From Bacteriovoracaceae bacterium UBA6144 (GTDB lineage: Bacteria > Bdellovibrionota > Bacteriovoracia > Bacteriovoracales > Bacteriovoracaceae), in the NCBI GenBank assembly GCA_002435705.1, contig DIVA01000067.1, forward strand, positions 1 through 64,000: DNA of 64,000 bases, in the 5' to 3' direction. The translations under genes were made by a program, and so were the position numbers. Below, in pieces: positions 50,294 through 58,259 of the stretch. Position 1 is the first letter of the stretch; each line of letters starts with the position of its first letter. The notes beneath the pieces were generated by a model. It saw only the letters and a list, made by a program, of their open reading frames with translations, was not told the DNA's origin and did no database searches.

Positions 50294-51339
50294 TAAATCT
50301 TTGTCTCGAGAAATTCCATAAATGATTTTCCGCTGCTGTCTTTGCTCCACTCTTTTTGCCAAACTTTTAGTTGTGAGTAAAAGAGTTTGGCATCCATATC
50401 CTTAATAAGCTTATCAAGGAAATTCTGTGAGGACTGATAGGTCAGAAGAGCGGCAAGGCGCGCTTGGTTCCACTCCTCTATTTTATCCGGACAGTCCTTA
50501 GCGGCGAGCTGTTGCTGTGAGCAAAAATCTTTAACGACCGGAATCAAGAGCTCTGTGACCACTGTACTCACGATTTTTTTAGCATCAGTTGGTGTTAATG
50601 TAGGACGTTTTTTTTCAAACTCTACCTCCACACCTTTCGCGATCGATACGAGTTGCTGATCAAAGCGACGATGCGCGTTCTGCTGTTTGCGATAGAGAGA
50701 GAGTTTTGGATTCTCTTTGAAGTACTCTTCCAGCAAACGGTCAGACATAAAGCTGGCGAGGTTTTCATTGAACTCCACATTATCTTTTACAAAAAAGAGG
50801 GTGTGGAAAAGCTCATGGAAGACCAATTCAACGAGTTCAACCTCATCGTATTCAAAGAAAGATGAGAGTATCCGATCTTCAAAATAACCGAGAGTAGAAT
50901 AGGCATACACGGGACGGATATAAGTCACTAGCTTTTCTTTACGTAAACCTTGCTCAAAGTTTTCAGCATCTTTTTTGGAAAAGAATCCTAAGTATGGAAA
51001 AGAGCCCATAAAAGGGAATGAGTGTTCATAAGCTTTAATCTCATCATGCTTTGAGGCAATCACTAACCATGATACGGCAGGCTCATCGAGAAAAATAGTT
51101 TTTGAATAGATCCCCGAATCTTTGTGATCAAAATACTTAAGAAAGAAATTTTTCGCATCCACGATTATTTTAATTTTATCTTTATGCTCCTGCGAGATCC
51201 GGGGATCAGCGAGAACTTTTTCATTGGCTTCACCACTCGTCTGGATCTTGAGTTGCCCAATGGACTGCTTAAATAAATAGCGTGGCATGGTACATCCAGC
51301 TAAAAGAAATAGAAGTGGAAGAACTTTTAAAAAATCCAT
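50293..51339 (-). CDS. putative aminopeptidase lipoprotein (PF10023-like)
   Basis: Predicted zinc-peptidase lipoprotein of 348 residues. The lipobox is LLAGC (Cys16). VELVFHELFHTLFFVKD carries HExxH, and NENLASFM about 20 residues later holds the third ligand Glu; the motif pair and the YSTLGYFEDRILSSF region before it are typical of the uncharacterised PF10023 aminopeptidase family. It would act at the outer membrane or periplasm. The start overlaps the upstream barrel gene by 13 bp, and its stop is shared with the GshB-like start (TAATG). Confidence 0.78.
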   Translation of the reverse strand: MDFLKVLPLLFLLAGCTMPRYLFKQSIGQLKIQTSGEANEKVLADPRISQEHKDKIKIIVDAKNFFLKYFDHKDSGIYSKTIFLDEPAVSWLVIASKHDEIKAYEHSFPFMGSFPYLGFFSKKDAENFEQGLRKEKLVTYIRPVYAYSTLGYFEDRILSSFFEYDEVELVELVFHELFHTLFFVKDNVEFNENLASFMSDRLLEEYFKENPKLSLYRKQQNAHRRFDQQLVSIAKGVEVEFEKKRPTLTPTDAKKIVSTVVTELLIPVVKDFCSQQQLAAKDCPDKIEEWNQARLAALLTYQSSQNFLDKLIKDMDAKLFYSQLKVWQKEWSKDSSGKSFMEFLETKI

Positions 51340-51926
51340 GAGATCCCTGCTGTCAGTTGTGTATTATCAGACATTTTTTTTGTATCACATTTAGGCATGA
51401 TTGAGCGAAAGCTACTCATGATGCCAAAGAATTGAGTAATCTTAAATCGCAAAGAAGCTCCCACGAAACAGCTATCTTGGTTGTTGCTGTCATCTTCCAA
51501 GACAAAACTATTTGTCGTAGTGCCGTCGTTGACGACATAGCGAGTTTTCCCTTGAAGGATCTGTTTCGCGTAACCAAAAGTAAGCGCAGGCACGATGCTT
51601 GATTGCGGAGAAGCTAGATTTTGCTTGAGCCCTAATGAGAGTGTATCCGTGAGTACTTCATTGCGAGAACTCACCACCACATCAGACCCACCCAGACCAA
51701 CTGGGTCATTCTCCGTAATCAGAGAGCGCTGACGCTGTCCCATGATTTCTAGTGCCGTGGTTGGCCACATAAACCAAGCCCATCCGACTGAGTAGGTTTG
51801 TGATAAATTTGAAGAAGTGTTTGTTGCTCCATAAAGCTGGCGATTTTGCCAAAAATTTGCAGAGAGATCGACATATCCCGCGAAAACCAACTGTGGCAGA
51901 AGTAATAAGATAAATAAGGCCTTCAT
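51327..51926 (-). CDS. small outer-membrane beta-barrel-like protein
   Basis: Exported protein of 199 residues; the signal ends at LVFAG (residues 12-17). The mature part alternates polar and hydrophobic residues (YSVGWAWFMWPTTALEIMG), contains a Ser/Thr/Asn-rich loop and ends in LTAGISWIF with a terminal Phe, fitting an eight-strand-class barrel. No family recognised. It is first in a three-gene run with the aminopeptidase lipoprotein and the GshB-like gene. Confidence 0.6.
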   Translation of the reverse strand: MKALFILLLLPQLVFAGYVDLSANFWQNRQLYGATNTSSNLSQTYSVGWAWFMWPTTALEIMGQRQRSLITENDPVGLGGSDVVVSSRNEVLTDTLSLGLKQNLASPQSSIVPALTFGYAKQILQGKTRYVVNDGTTTNSFVLEDDSNNQDSCFVGASLRFKITQFFGIMSSFRSIMPKCDTKKMSDNTQLTAGISWIF

Positions 51927-51943
51927 TCCTAGAATTATACCCT

Positions 51944-52573
51944 CTAAACCGGTTGAGATGAATCAGATAAAAGATAGCGGCAGAGCAAATCGCTCAACTC
52001 TTGTTTCAGCTCTTGCTTAAGCTCAGGTGATTTCTCTCTCACCACTGTCCACCCCGCTGCTCGTACCACTTGAATCGCCAATAAAAGTGCCACCTCAATA
52101 TTTTTAGGTCTTAATTTTATGCCGCGGTCTTTTGTTTTTTGAATAATTTTAGGAATGATCATTTCCTCAGCTTTTTTAAAGCGACGATCACTCATCAAGG
52201 TGGGAGCTCTCTCGAGCACGTACAAAGTGGCTTTCCCTTGACGCATCAGTGAATCGAGTGATTCATCAACAAGAGTTTCGATGACTTTTCTGGGATCATC
52301 CTCGACATCTAAAATACTAAGAGACTTTTCTACTGAGGCATCCAGAACTCGCAAAAAGAGTTCCAGCATGATGGAATCTTTATTTTTAAAATACTGATAG
52401 AGTGAACCAATACTCACTCCCGCTACTTGAGCGATTGAGTTGGTGTTAAATCCTTCTGGCCCCTCTTTACCGAGAATGCGAGTAGCAGCAGTCAAAATGA
52501 CTTCAAATGTCTCTTTAGAGCGACGCTGGAGCGGCCCTTTGCTCTTGATTTTACTAGGCTTTTTATCTGCCAC
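51944..52573 (-). CDS. TetR/AcrR-family transcriptional regulator, GTG start
   Basis: Repressor-type regulator of 209 residues. The N-terminal helix-turn-helix is clear: TFEVILTAATRILGKEG, then GFNTNSIAQVAGVSIGSLYQYFKNKD. The C-terminal ligand domain is diverged. I use GTG 52573, with GAGGTG 5 nt before it, which puts the DNA-binding domain at the usual distance; ATG 52621 would add 16 residues and has only a weak site. The gene is divergent from a fatty-acid hydroxylase gene 79 bp away, so control of that gene and itself is likely (inference), as with FabR/DesT-type regulators of lipid desaturation. Confidence 0.88.
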   Translation of the reverse strand: MADKKPSKIKSKGPLQRRSKETFEVILTAATRILGKEGPEGFNTNSIAQVAGVSIGSLYQYFKNKDSIMLELFLRVLDASVEKSLSILDVEDDPRKVIETLVDESLDSLMRQGKATLYVLERAPTLMSDRRFKKAEEMIIPKIIQKTKDRGIKLRPKNIEVALLLAIQVVRAAGWTVVREKSPELKQELKQELSDLLCRYLLSDSSQPV

Positions 52574-52624
52574 GGTCACCTCTTCACCTAATGCGAGTCT
52601 GAGATCTGAGTAAAAGCTCATATT

Positions 52625-52639
52625 ATTAGAAAGCCTAAT
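52625..52639. promoter_or_regulatory. inverted repeat in TetR/hydroxylase gap, possible operator
   Basis: ATTAG-AAAGC-CTAAT, perfect 5-bp arms around 5 bp, lies 14 bp before the hydroxylase start. This is the expected place for an operator of the adjacent TetR regulator, but arms this short can be chance. Confidence 0.3.
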
Positions 52640-52652
52640 GAAGGAGATGTCT

Positions 52653-53198
52653 ATGGCCATCCAACTCTCTTACCTCTTTGCAGTGATAGCTGGGATCCTC
52701 ACCTGGAGTCTAGCCGAATATGTATTACACCGGTTTTTAGGGCATGAACTCAAAACCAATATTCGTTTTAAAAAAGAGCATTTGAAACATCACTTTTTAG
52801 AAAACTATTTTGCTCCTACAAAAATAAAAGCATTGATCGCAGTGATCGTTGTTTTTGCCACTTGGATGATCACAACTCCCCTCTTAGGTTTTGAAATCGC
52901 CTGTGTGTACAGCTTAAGCTTTACCGTTTTTTATCTTTATTATGAATTTGTCCATAGAAGTCTGCACGTGAAACAACCAAAGTCACGATGGGGATTTTTT
53001 CTCAGACAGCATCATCTGCATCATCATCAAAAAGGAATCGTTGCCAACTACGGAGTCACTAGTCCCTTATGGGATGTCGTCTTTAGGACTTATCAATCAC
53101 CGAGCGTTACCGGAAGAGCGAGTGGCCACAAAAAAGCCTACAGCGAGCATAATAAGAGTGACAGGCAGTTTAATGAAGAGAGAAGGCCTGTCGCCTGA
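52653..53198 (+). CDS. fatty acid hydroxylase / sterol desaturase superfamily membrane protein
   Basis: Membrane di-iron enzyme of 181 residues that would hydroxylate or desaturate a lipid. Histidine clusters HRFLGH, KEHLKHH, HRSLH and QHHLHHH match the eight-His di-iron site of PF04116, between TM segments at about 5-25, 65-80 and 85-100. ATG 52653 has AAGGAG 8 nt upstream. The last 35 residues (from about SPSVTGRASGHKKA) are polar and correspond to the region overlapping the antiparallel DUF454 gene, so this tail may be a read-through extension. Probably regulated by the divergent TetR protein. Confidence 0.85.
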   Translation: MAIQLSYLFAVIAGILTWSLAEYVLHRFLGHELKTNIRFKKEHLKHHFLENYFAPTKIKALIAVIVVFATWMITTPLLGFEIACVYSLSFTVFYLYYEFVHRSLHVKQPKSRWGFFLRQHHLHHHQKGIVANYGVTSPLWDVVFRTYQSPSVTGRASGHKKAYSEHNKSDRQFNEERRPVA

Positions 53199-53483
53199 CC
53201 AGATGAAGACTAAGCTCATCGTGAGCATGGAGCAACACATGATCTTAGCTTTAGTTCTAATTACTCTTCGCTGGTTCCAGTCGACCACCGCTTCACCAAA
53301 GATTGGCATCGCCAGAAGCCAGGAGTGGAAGCGGGGAGAAGATCTGGAAAAAAAGAAAGCAGCTAACAACAAAAAGGGAGTTGTGGGTAAGACCGGAAGA
53401 AAAGCCCCTATGAACCCTAAAAGAAAAAAAATCCAACCACAGGCAAAAAGAATAGGTTTAAGCACGCGGAGCTTTTTTTCCAA
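53097..53483 (-). CDS. DUF454/YbaN-like inner-membrane protein
   Basis: Small inner-membrane protein of 128 residues. GFIGAFLPVLPTTPFLLLAAFFF, followed by RSSPRFHSWLL, is the DUF454/YbaN signature; the pattern includes two or three TM helices and a DWNQRRVI segment. Function unknown. It overlaps miaB by 26 bp at its start and the antiparallel hydroxylase gene by 102 bp at its end, the longest overlap in the window. Confidence 0.82.
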   Translation of the reverse strand: MEKKLRVLKPILFACGWIFFLLGFIGAFLPVLPTTPFLLLAAFFFSRSSPRFHSWLLAMPIFGEAVVDWNQRRVIRTKAKIMCCSMLTMSLVFIWSGDRPSLFIKLPVTLIMLAVGFFVATRSSGNAR

Positions 53484-54846
53484 AATCAGCTAGTAGTTCA
53501 CCTTGGCAGGAGAAAGTTGTTGCACTTGTGACCTTCACATCTACCCAGTGCCAGAGCATGTCACTTTCATCTTTCGGTGTGAAATGCACTAATCGGTTGC
53601 AAGAGGTGCGCCCTGTCCATTTGGTCTCGCCTTTAAAACTTCCCTTTTCCACCACGAGCATTCGATAGGTTTTGCCTTCCATCGTTTTTCGGATTTCAGC
53701 TTGAATTTCATTTTGCAGATCCATGATCTCTCTCAGGCGGCGACCACGGATATCTTCAGTCAGCACATCGTCTATTCTGGCGGCTTTTGTGCCTTTGCGA
53801 GCACTAAAAGAGTAAGCATAGATAAAATCATAACGAGCAGCACGCAACAGCTTGAGTGTGTCCTGATGCTCTTCTTCTGTTTCATTTGGGAATCCGGCAA
53901 TGATGTCAGAACTTATCACCATGTTCGGATTAGCTTTACGCATTTTCTCAATAAGACCTAAGTAGTGCTCCACGGTGTATTCTCTGAGCATCCTTTGAAG
54001 CACTGTATTTGAGCCCGATTGCACAGGTAAGTGTAAATGATTCGCAAGCTTTTTGAGACTGCCGTGTGCCGCAACCAGCTCATCCGAGACATCATAAGGA
54101 TGGGAGGTGGTGTAGCGAATAAGTTCAAGCCCTTCAATCTTCTCTAACTCTGAGAGAAGCTGAGCCAGGGATTCGCCATTATCTTTTCCATAGGAATTTA
54201 CGTTTTGGCCTAAAAGCGTGATCTCTTGAACTCCGGAATATTCCACTAGTCTCTGCACATCCTTGACCACTTCATCCAAACGGCGAGACTTCTCTCTGCC
54301 TCGAGTGAACGGAACAATACAATAGCTACAAAACTTATCGCAGCCTTTGATGATGTTCACAAAAGCCTGAGGCGAGCCGTGCGTGATTTTTGTTTCAATC
54401 GAATAATCTTCTGAGCGATCCCAGGTGGTGACTGAAAATTTACGATCCCCCGCATAGGCGCGATAAACCATCTCACCGATATTATCAATAACGTCAGTTC
54501 CAAAGGCAAAATCGAGCTGCTTATACTTCTTAACCAGATCCTTGCCTTCTGTTTGTGCGATACAACCGCCGGCGGCAATGACTACATTCTTTTTATTGGC
54601 GATGTGCTTTGTTTCACCGAGATGCGAATAAAATTTTTGATTTGCCAAATCTCTAATCGCACAGGTGTTAAAGATCAAAAGATCGGCTTCTTCTTCAACA
54701 TCTGTCGCTGTGAAATTTAGTTTGGAGAGATGAGATAAAATCCGCTCACTGTCATGATAGTTCATCTGGCAGCCGTATGTTTTCATCCAGACTTTTCGCT
54801 GAGGAAAATCAAGGTCACCGACACGAATAATATTAGGGTTTTCCAT
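53458..54846 (-). CDS. miaB: tRNA-2-methylthio-N6-dimethylallyladenosine synthase MiaB
   Basis: Radical SAM methylthiotransferase modifying A37 of tRNAs reading UNN codons. The UPF0004 domain has Cys26, Cys62 and Cys95 for one 4Fe-4S cluster; the radical-SAM cluster is Cys169, Cys173 and Cys176 (CDKFCSYC). The C-terminal TRAM domain begins near KTYRMLVVEKG. 462 residues is normal. No Shine-Dalgarno sequence; TTATCT ends 9 nt before the ATG with TTGTCG 16 bp further, so the mRNA leader may be about 2 nt. DUF454 follows with overlap. Confidence 0.96.
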   Translation of the reverse strand: MENPNIIRVGDLDFPQRKVWMKTYGCQMNYHDSERILSHLSKLNFTATDVEEEADLLIFNTCAIRDLANQKFYSHLGETKHIANKKNVVIAAGGCIAQTEGKDLVKKYKQLDFAFGTDVIDNIGEMVYRAYAGDRKFSVTTWDRSEDYSIETKITHGSPQAFVNIIKGCDKFCSYCIVPFTRGREKSRRLDEVVKDVQRLVEYSGVQEITLLGQNVNSYGKDNGESLAQLLSELEKIEGLELIRYTTSHPYDVSDELVAAHGSLKKLANHLHLPVQSGSNTVLQRMLREYTVEHYLGLIEKMRKANPNMVISSDIIAGFPNETEEEHQDTLKLLRAARYDFIYAYSFSARKGTKAARIDDVLTEDIRGRRLREIMDLQNEIQAEIRKTMEGKTYRMLVVEKGSFKGETKWTGRTSCNRLVHFTPKDESDMLWHWVDVKVTSATTFSCQGELLADFGKKAPRA

Positions 54847-54911
54847 AGGGCCAAAAGATAACGATTTACCCCCATTTCGACAAGCCTAGGAGGCTGGAAA
54901 AAGGCTCGGCT

Positions 54912-55622
54912 TTACAATAGCTTAAGCGTTTTTTTCTCCACAACCGACATCAATGCGGCAGAGAGGGTAATGAGTTCGTCTAAAACGGCTGGTTTCAGCC
55001 CCTTGAAACTGGCCTCCAGGGCCGGTTTTTGACTCGTTCCATGGGACCTATTTTTATCATCAAACACCACCAGACCCATGACTCCCTGAGGGTCAAACAC
55101 ACAGGTGATATCAAGATTAAAAATGATGGCACGGAAGAGAGGTCTGCTCTCCGTAGACTCTTTCCCCACGTAAAGCATGGCCCGCACAACTTTTGACTCA
55201 TCACTTCGACAACTCTCAAGAGCATCTTTGAGAACCTTCAGAGAAACTCTCAACCACTCTATAGCGCGTCCCTCTTGAGTGAGATCAAGTGTCGTGACTG
55301 CTCCGGCATTTTCTAGGCTCATCGACTTGAGACGATCCAGAGAATTTTTTAAGCTCAGGTGAGTGAAGAAAAAATAAGTCTGAGCACACTCACGGTTTAG
55401 CATCCGACCAAAGAGGTGACCCTGGTCAAAGAGATCAATGCGCATAAGAGAGTTATGGGTCTGCCACTGCAACTTGAGGTCAGTTTTATTTGATCGAGTC
55501 TGAGTCACAAGATTAGGTCTCTCCATCTCTCCTTGATTAAGAGCAAAGAAAAACCAATCAGGATTAGGTGGGGAGTATTGCTTAAGATGAGTCGAGAGTT
55601 TGCGGGATTTAAATGGCCACAT
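54912..55622 (-). CDS. hypothetical protein, 236 aa
   Basis: Soluble protein I do not recognise. There is no signal or TM helix. It begins MWPFKSRKLSTHLKQY, then has a mixed alpha/beta middle and a helical C-terminus ending in a basic KKTLKLL. A hydrophobic core segment LFRAIIFNLDITCVFDPQG reads like a beta hairpin followed by a loop. It starts 2 bp before the LOG-family gene ends, so it is probably the last gene of a run with LOG, IspZ-like and the WYL-like gene. Function unknown. Confidence 0.6.
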   Translation of the reverse strand: MWPFKSRKLSTHLKQYSPPNPDWFFFALNQGEMERPNLVTQTRSNKTDLKLQWQTHNSLMRIDLFDQGHLFGRMLNRECAQTYFFFTHLSLKNSLDRLKSMSLENAGAVTTLDLTQEGRAIEWLRVSLKVLKDALESCRSDESKVVRAMLYVGKESTESRPLFRAIIFNLDITCVFDPQGVMGLVVFDDKNRSHGTSQKPALEASFKGLKPAVLDELITLSAALMSVVEKKTLKLL

Positions 55623-55624
55623 AA

Positions 55625-56167
55625 TTAAATCGATTGCCTTAGATAATTCATGAGCCCAGAGAGGCTATCCTCCACTTGAAAGAGAGAGAGTTGATCCTGA
55701 GTGTAGAATCCATCCTCCACTGCACGAGCAAACCAATCTAGCAGACCTGAGTAGTAGCCATCATGATTTAAAAGAACGATAGGCTTATTGTGCTCACCGA
55801 GCTGCTTCCAAGTCAGAATCTCAAAAAATTCATCCATGGTTCCGATGCCTCCGGGAAAAATAATAAAAGCATCCGAATGGTCATACATCATTTTTTTTCT
55901 AATGTGCATATCAGGAACGATATGCAAATTTTTGAGCCCTGTGTGCCCTACTTCCCATTCCATTAATCTCTGTGGAATGACTCCTATCACTTCACCCCCG
56001 AGCATCAGCATCTCATCGGCCATGATCCCCATGAGACCGACCTTTCCACCCCCGTAAACCAATCCCCATTTTTCTTTAAATAATGACTGCATGAGTTCTT
56101 GAGCAAGGACTTTTCGATTCGCTCGAACACCGACACGAGCGCCACAAAAGACGGCAACATTTTTCAT
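55625..56167 (-). CDS. LOG-family phosphoribohydrolase (YvdD/LOG type)
   Basis: Rossmann-fold enzyme of 180 residues of the Lonely Guy family, which hydrolyses nucleoside 5'-monophosphates to base and ribose phosphate and is annotated in bacteria as TIGR00730. VYGGGKVGLMG and the signature PGGIGTMDEFFE (PGGxGTxxE) are both present. Plants use it to free cytokinins; bacterial physiology is less clear. It overlaps the IspZ-like gene by 4 bp (start inside its stop), so they are co-translated. Confidence 0.9.
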   Translation of the reverse strand: MKNVAVFCGARVGVRANRKVLAQELMQSLFKEKWGLVYGGGKVGLMGIMADEMLMLGGEVIGVIPQRLMEWEVGHTGLKNLHIVPDMHIRKKMMYDHSDAFIIFPGGIGTMDEFFEILTWKQLGEHNKPIVLLNHDGYYSGLLDWFARAVEDGFYTQDQLSLFQVEDSLSGLMNYLRQSI

Positions 56168-56727
56168 TTCACTCCTCGCTTTACTCTACTTCTTAGCCAC
56201 CAAAACTCTACCGCCATGAATAGGCCAAAGCTGATGTACTGACCACCGGTTTTCCAAAACGCCCACTGAGCAGTTGTTCCATAAAATGACCAATAGGCCA
56301 TAAAAGTGGCGTACACAAACATGAAGGCAATCACATGACGCTCAAAATCTTTAAGCCATTCTTCAGGAAAGGGCCAACTCTTCCCCATTTCTTTCATGCT
56401 CTCTACTAAAAAGACTCGACCTCGGACTTGGTTGAAGAGAAGATAAAATCCACAAATAAACCCAGTAAATGTTGGTTGGAGTTTAAACAGGATACCTTCT
56501 TTCGCCACCAAGGCCATGCTCCCCAAGACCAGAATGATTCCGAAGTTTAATTTTGAAAGTGAATGCACGTGACCGTTAAGAAATTTTTCAAGACTCACTT
56601 CGAGAAAGGCTAAGCCCAGCCCTACGCTTAGGGCAATCTCAAGAGGCTGAGTTTCTTCAAGCCACCAAAAAGCCAGGGCCGGCAAAAATGAAAGCCAATG
56701 CATGAGAGGAGAGCGCTTCTTATCCAT
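56164..56727 (-). CDS. IspZ/YciB-like inner-membrane protein
   Basis: Integral-membrane protein of 187 residues with about five or six hydrophobic segments. The order PALAFWWLEE, KLNFGIILVLGSMALVAKEGILFKL-type region, FTGFICGFYLLFNQV and WSFYGTTAQWAFWKTGG resembles septation/envelope protein IspZ (YciB). Identity is low and I relied on the QPTF and W-x-x-F-K spacing, so this is a moderate call. Overlaps the LOG-family gene by 4 bp. It may take part in envelope or cell-division homeostasis if the family call is right. Confidence 0.5.
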   Translation of the reverse strand: MDKKRSPLMHWLSFLPALAFWWLEETQPLEIALSVGLGLAFLEVSLEKFLNGHVHSLSKLNFGIILVLGSMALVAKEGILFKLQPTFTGFICGFYLLFNQVRGRVFLVESMKEMGKSWPFPEEWLKDFERHVIAFMFVYATFMAYWSFYGTTAQWAFWKTGGQYISFGLFMAVEFWWLRSRVKRGVK

Positions 56728-56737
56728 GGATGGGATG

Positions 56738-57688
56738 CTACGCTATTTTTCGCTCTTTTTCCTCACAGAATGCAGCGAAATCTAATACAAGTTCACCTGG
56801 TTCTAGAATTTCTACTTTATGGCGCATCTCATAGAGCCAATCGAAGAGCTCATCACTAGGCTCAACCCAGGCAGCCCAAATCAAATCTCCATCAGGATTA
56901 GTCACGAGGTAGGGTTTTCCAAGAAAGTGATAATCGGGCAGCAGCTTGTTGTTTTGGGGATCTTTAATCTTGAGCACAAGACGAGTTTCGTTATCTGACA
57001 TTTCTCTGAGTGCGGAGATAAACTCAGCGATCTCGTGGGAGCTGGCTCGGGATGATTTTATTTTATCTGCTTTTTTAATATTCACAATTTCAGAAAGAGG
57101 GAGTGCCAGCAATCCATGATCATGAGTTTCTTCTGCCACTAATGAAAGCTCTCCCTCTAAGAAAGCTATCTTACAAGGAATCAGAGTCATGACTTTCTTG
57201 GTCGGTGTTTCAATCAGAAGGGTTGATTGATCCAATAGACACTCTTCAATTAAATGAATCTTGTGTTGTCCGAAAACATCAAGCTCTGGAGTCTCTGGAC
57301 TAAGCACTTGCTCCTCACATTCGATCCATTTTTGGCGAAGCTGTAGATATACCGGATAAGCTGGGTGCAGTCTTTGTTCTTTGAGCAGTGGAATGAGCAT
57401 TTGTTTTAAAGGAGAACTGAGATTCTCTGAAGCTAAGGTCTCCATGACATGAGTCATGCGACACCACTGGGCCCAGTCCCAAGCTTGAAAGACTTCTTGA
57501 TCATGACCAGTTTGGCGAATCAGTTCTTGCTTAGCTTCTTGGATAGAGACCATCAGGGATCTTGCCATGGCGAGGGGAATTTGCGCCTCTTGGGCTTTTT
57601 CCTGCCAGTTGGACTTGGGGTCTAGGTCGGCGAACTCCGTGAGTTGAGTCCACATAATTGCTTGAGATTTCAACGATTTAACTTTCAT
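56738..57688 (-). CDS. WYL-domain-like protein
   Basis: Protein of 316 residues. The C-terminal 70 residues (FLGKPYLVTNPDGDLIWAAWVEPS, then EMRHKVEILEPGELV) match the WYL/WCX layout of ligand-binding bacterial regulators, including the EPGEL ending. There is no clear N-terminal helix-turn-helix, and the first 250 residues are helical and unassigned. ATG 57688 has GGAGA 4-5 nt upstream; the frame is open another 51 codons but that region holds the divergent gene's start. Whether it binds DNA or RNA or only a ligand is unknown. Confidence 0.5.
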   Translation of the reverse strand: MKVKSLKSQAIMWTQLTEFADLDPKSNWQEKAQEAQIPLAMARSLMVSIQEAKQELIRQTGHDQEVFQAWDWAQWCRMTHVMETLASENLSSPLKQMLIPLLKEQRLHPAYPVYLQLRQKWIECEEQVLSPETPELDVFGQHKIHLIEECLLDQSTLLIETPTKKVMTLIPCKIAFLEGELSLVAEETHDHGLLALPLSEIVNIKKADKIKSSRASSHEIAEFISALREMSDNETRLVLKIKDPQNNKLLPDYHFLGKPYLVTNPDGDLIWAAWVEPSDELFDWLYEMRHKVEILEPGELVLDFAAFCEEKERKIA

Positions 57689-57779
57689 TCGCTCTCCATG
57701 ATGTTCCTGATTAAACTTGTCGGAATTCCCTTTGAAGAACTTGAGTTTCTTTTTGCGATAATCCTGAGATAATAAGCCT

Positions 57780-58259
57780 ATGTTTGTGAATTTCCTCATG
57801 AAGAAGCCCATTCTGATGATCGGTTTGTTGATGTTTTCCATCTTCTTGATGAATGCATGGGATAAACTGGGCTTTCTTAAGCGCGATCTTCAGACCACAG
57901 CTTGCCATGGCAACCTGTCTAAGCTTGAAAAAAATCTACCTGAAACATGGAAGGTTTACTGTGAAGGCAATAATCTTGCTGCTGAAATAAAAGTGCTGGG
58001 TATTGAAGCCAATGATAAGCAACTTAAAGAAAAAATGTACCGTTCTCTGGCAAATCACCTCATGACGATAAGTACCCTCTCGCAACCAGACTTACTTGAA
58101 AAAATCATGATGGTGCGCCTCAGACTTGATCATCCGAAACTTCAAGTGAATGCTATCTCTGAAGGGAGGTATGTTGCAAAACTTATTGGCCTGAAATCAC
58201 AATCCCATATCGCTGAGCATTTGCAACAAACTGTTCAGGTCAACGACGTCGCCAAATAA
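57780..58259 (+). CDS. membrane-anchored hypothetical protein, probably leaderless
   Basis: Protein of 159 residues with one N-terminal TM helix (about 8-26, MKKPILMIGLLMFSIFLM) and a soluble domain with two cysteines (TACHGN, VYCEGN). ATG 57780 has no Shine-Dalgarno sequence, but GATAAT ends exactly 6 nt upstream. A later ATG at 57798 is possible. The last 63 bp overlap the antiparallel rluA-like gene. No family recognised; it stands alone on the plus strand among minus-strand genes. Confidence 0.5.
   Translation: MFVNFLMKKPILMIGLLMFSIFLMNAWDKLGFLKRDLQTTACHGNLSKLEKNLPETWKVYCEGNNLAAEIKVLGIEANDKQLKEKMYRSLANHLMTISTLSQPDLLEKIMMVRLRLDHPKLQVNAISEGRYVAKLIGLKSQSHIAEHLQQTVQVNDVAK

Noticed and set aside
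50294..50362. N-terminal extension of the GshB-like gene by 23 codons
   Set aside because: It overlaps the end of the aminopeptidase gene; the TAATG junction and the family N-terminus fit ATG 50293.
53041..53493. Plus-strand open frame of 150 codons across hydroxylase end and DUF454
   Set aside because: It lies opposite DUF454, which has a clear family signature; the frame is very basic and has no supportable start.
57689..57841. N-terminal extension of the WYL-like gene by 51 codons
   Set aside because: The segment overlaps the divergent gene's start, has no family pattern, and a good ribosome-binding site precedes ATG 57688.
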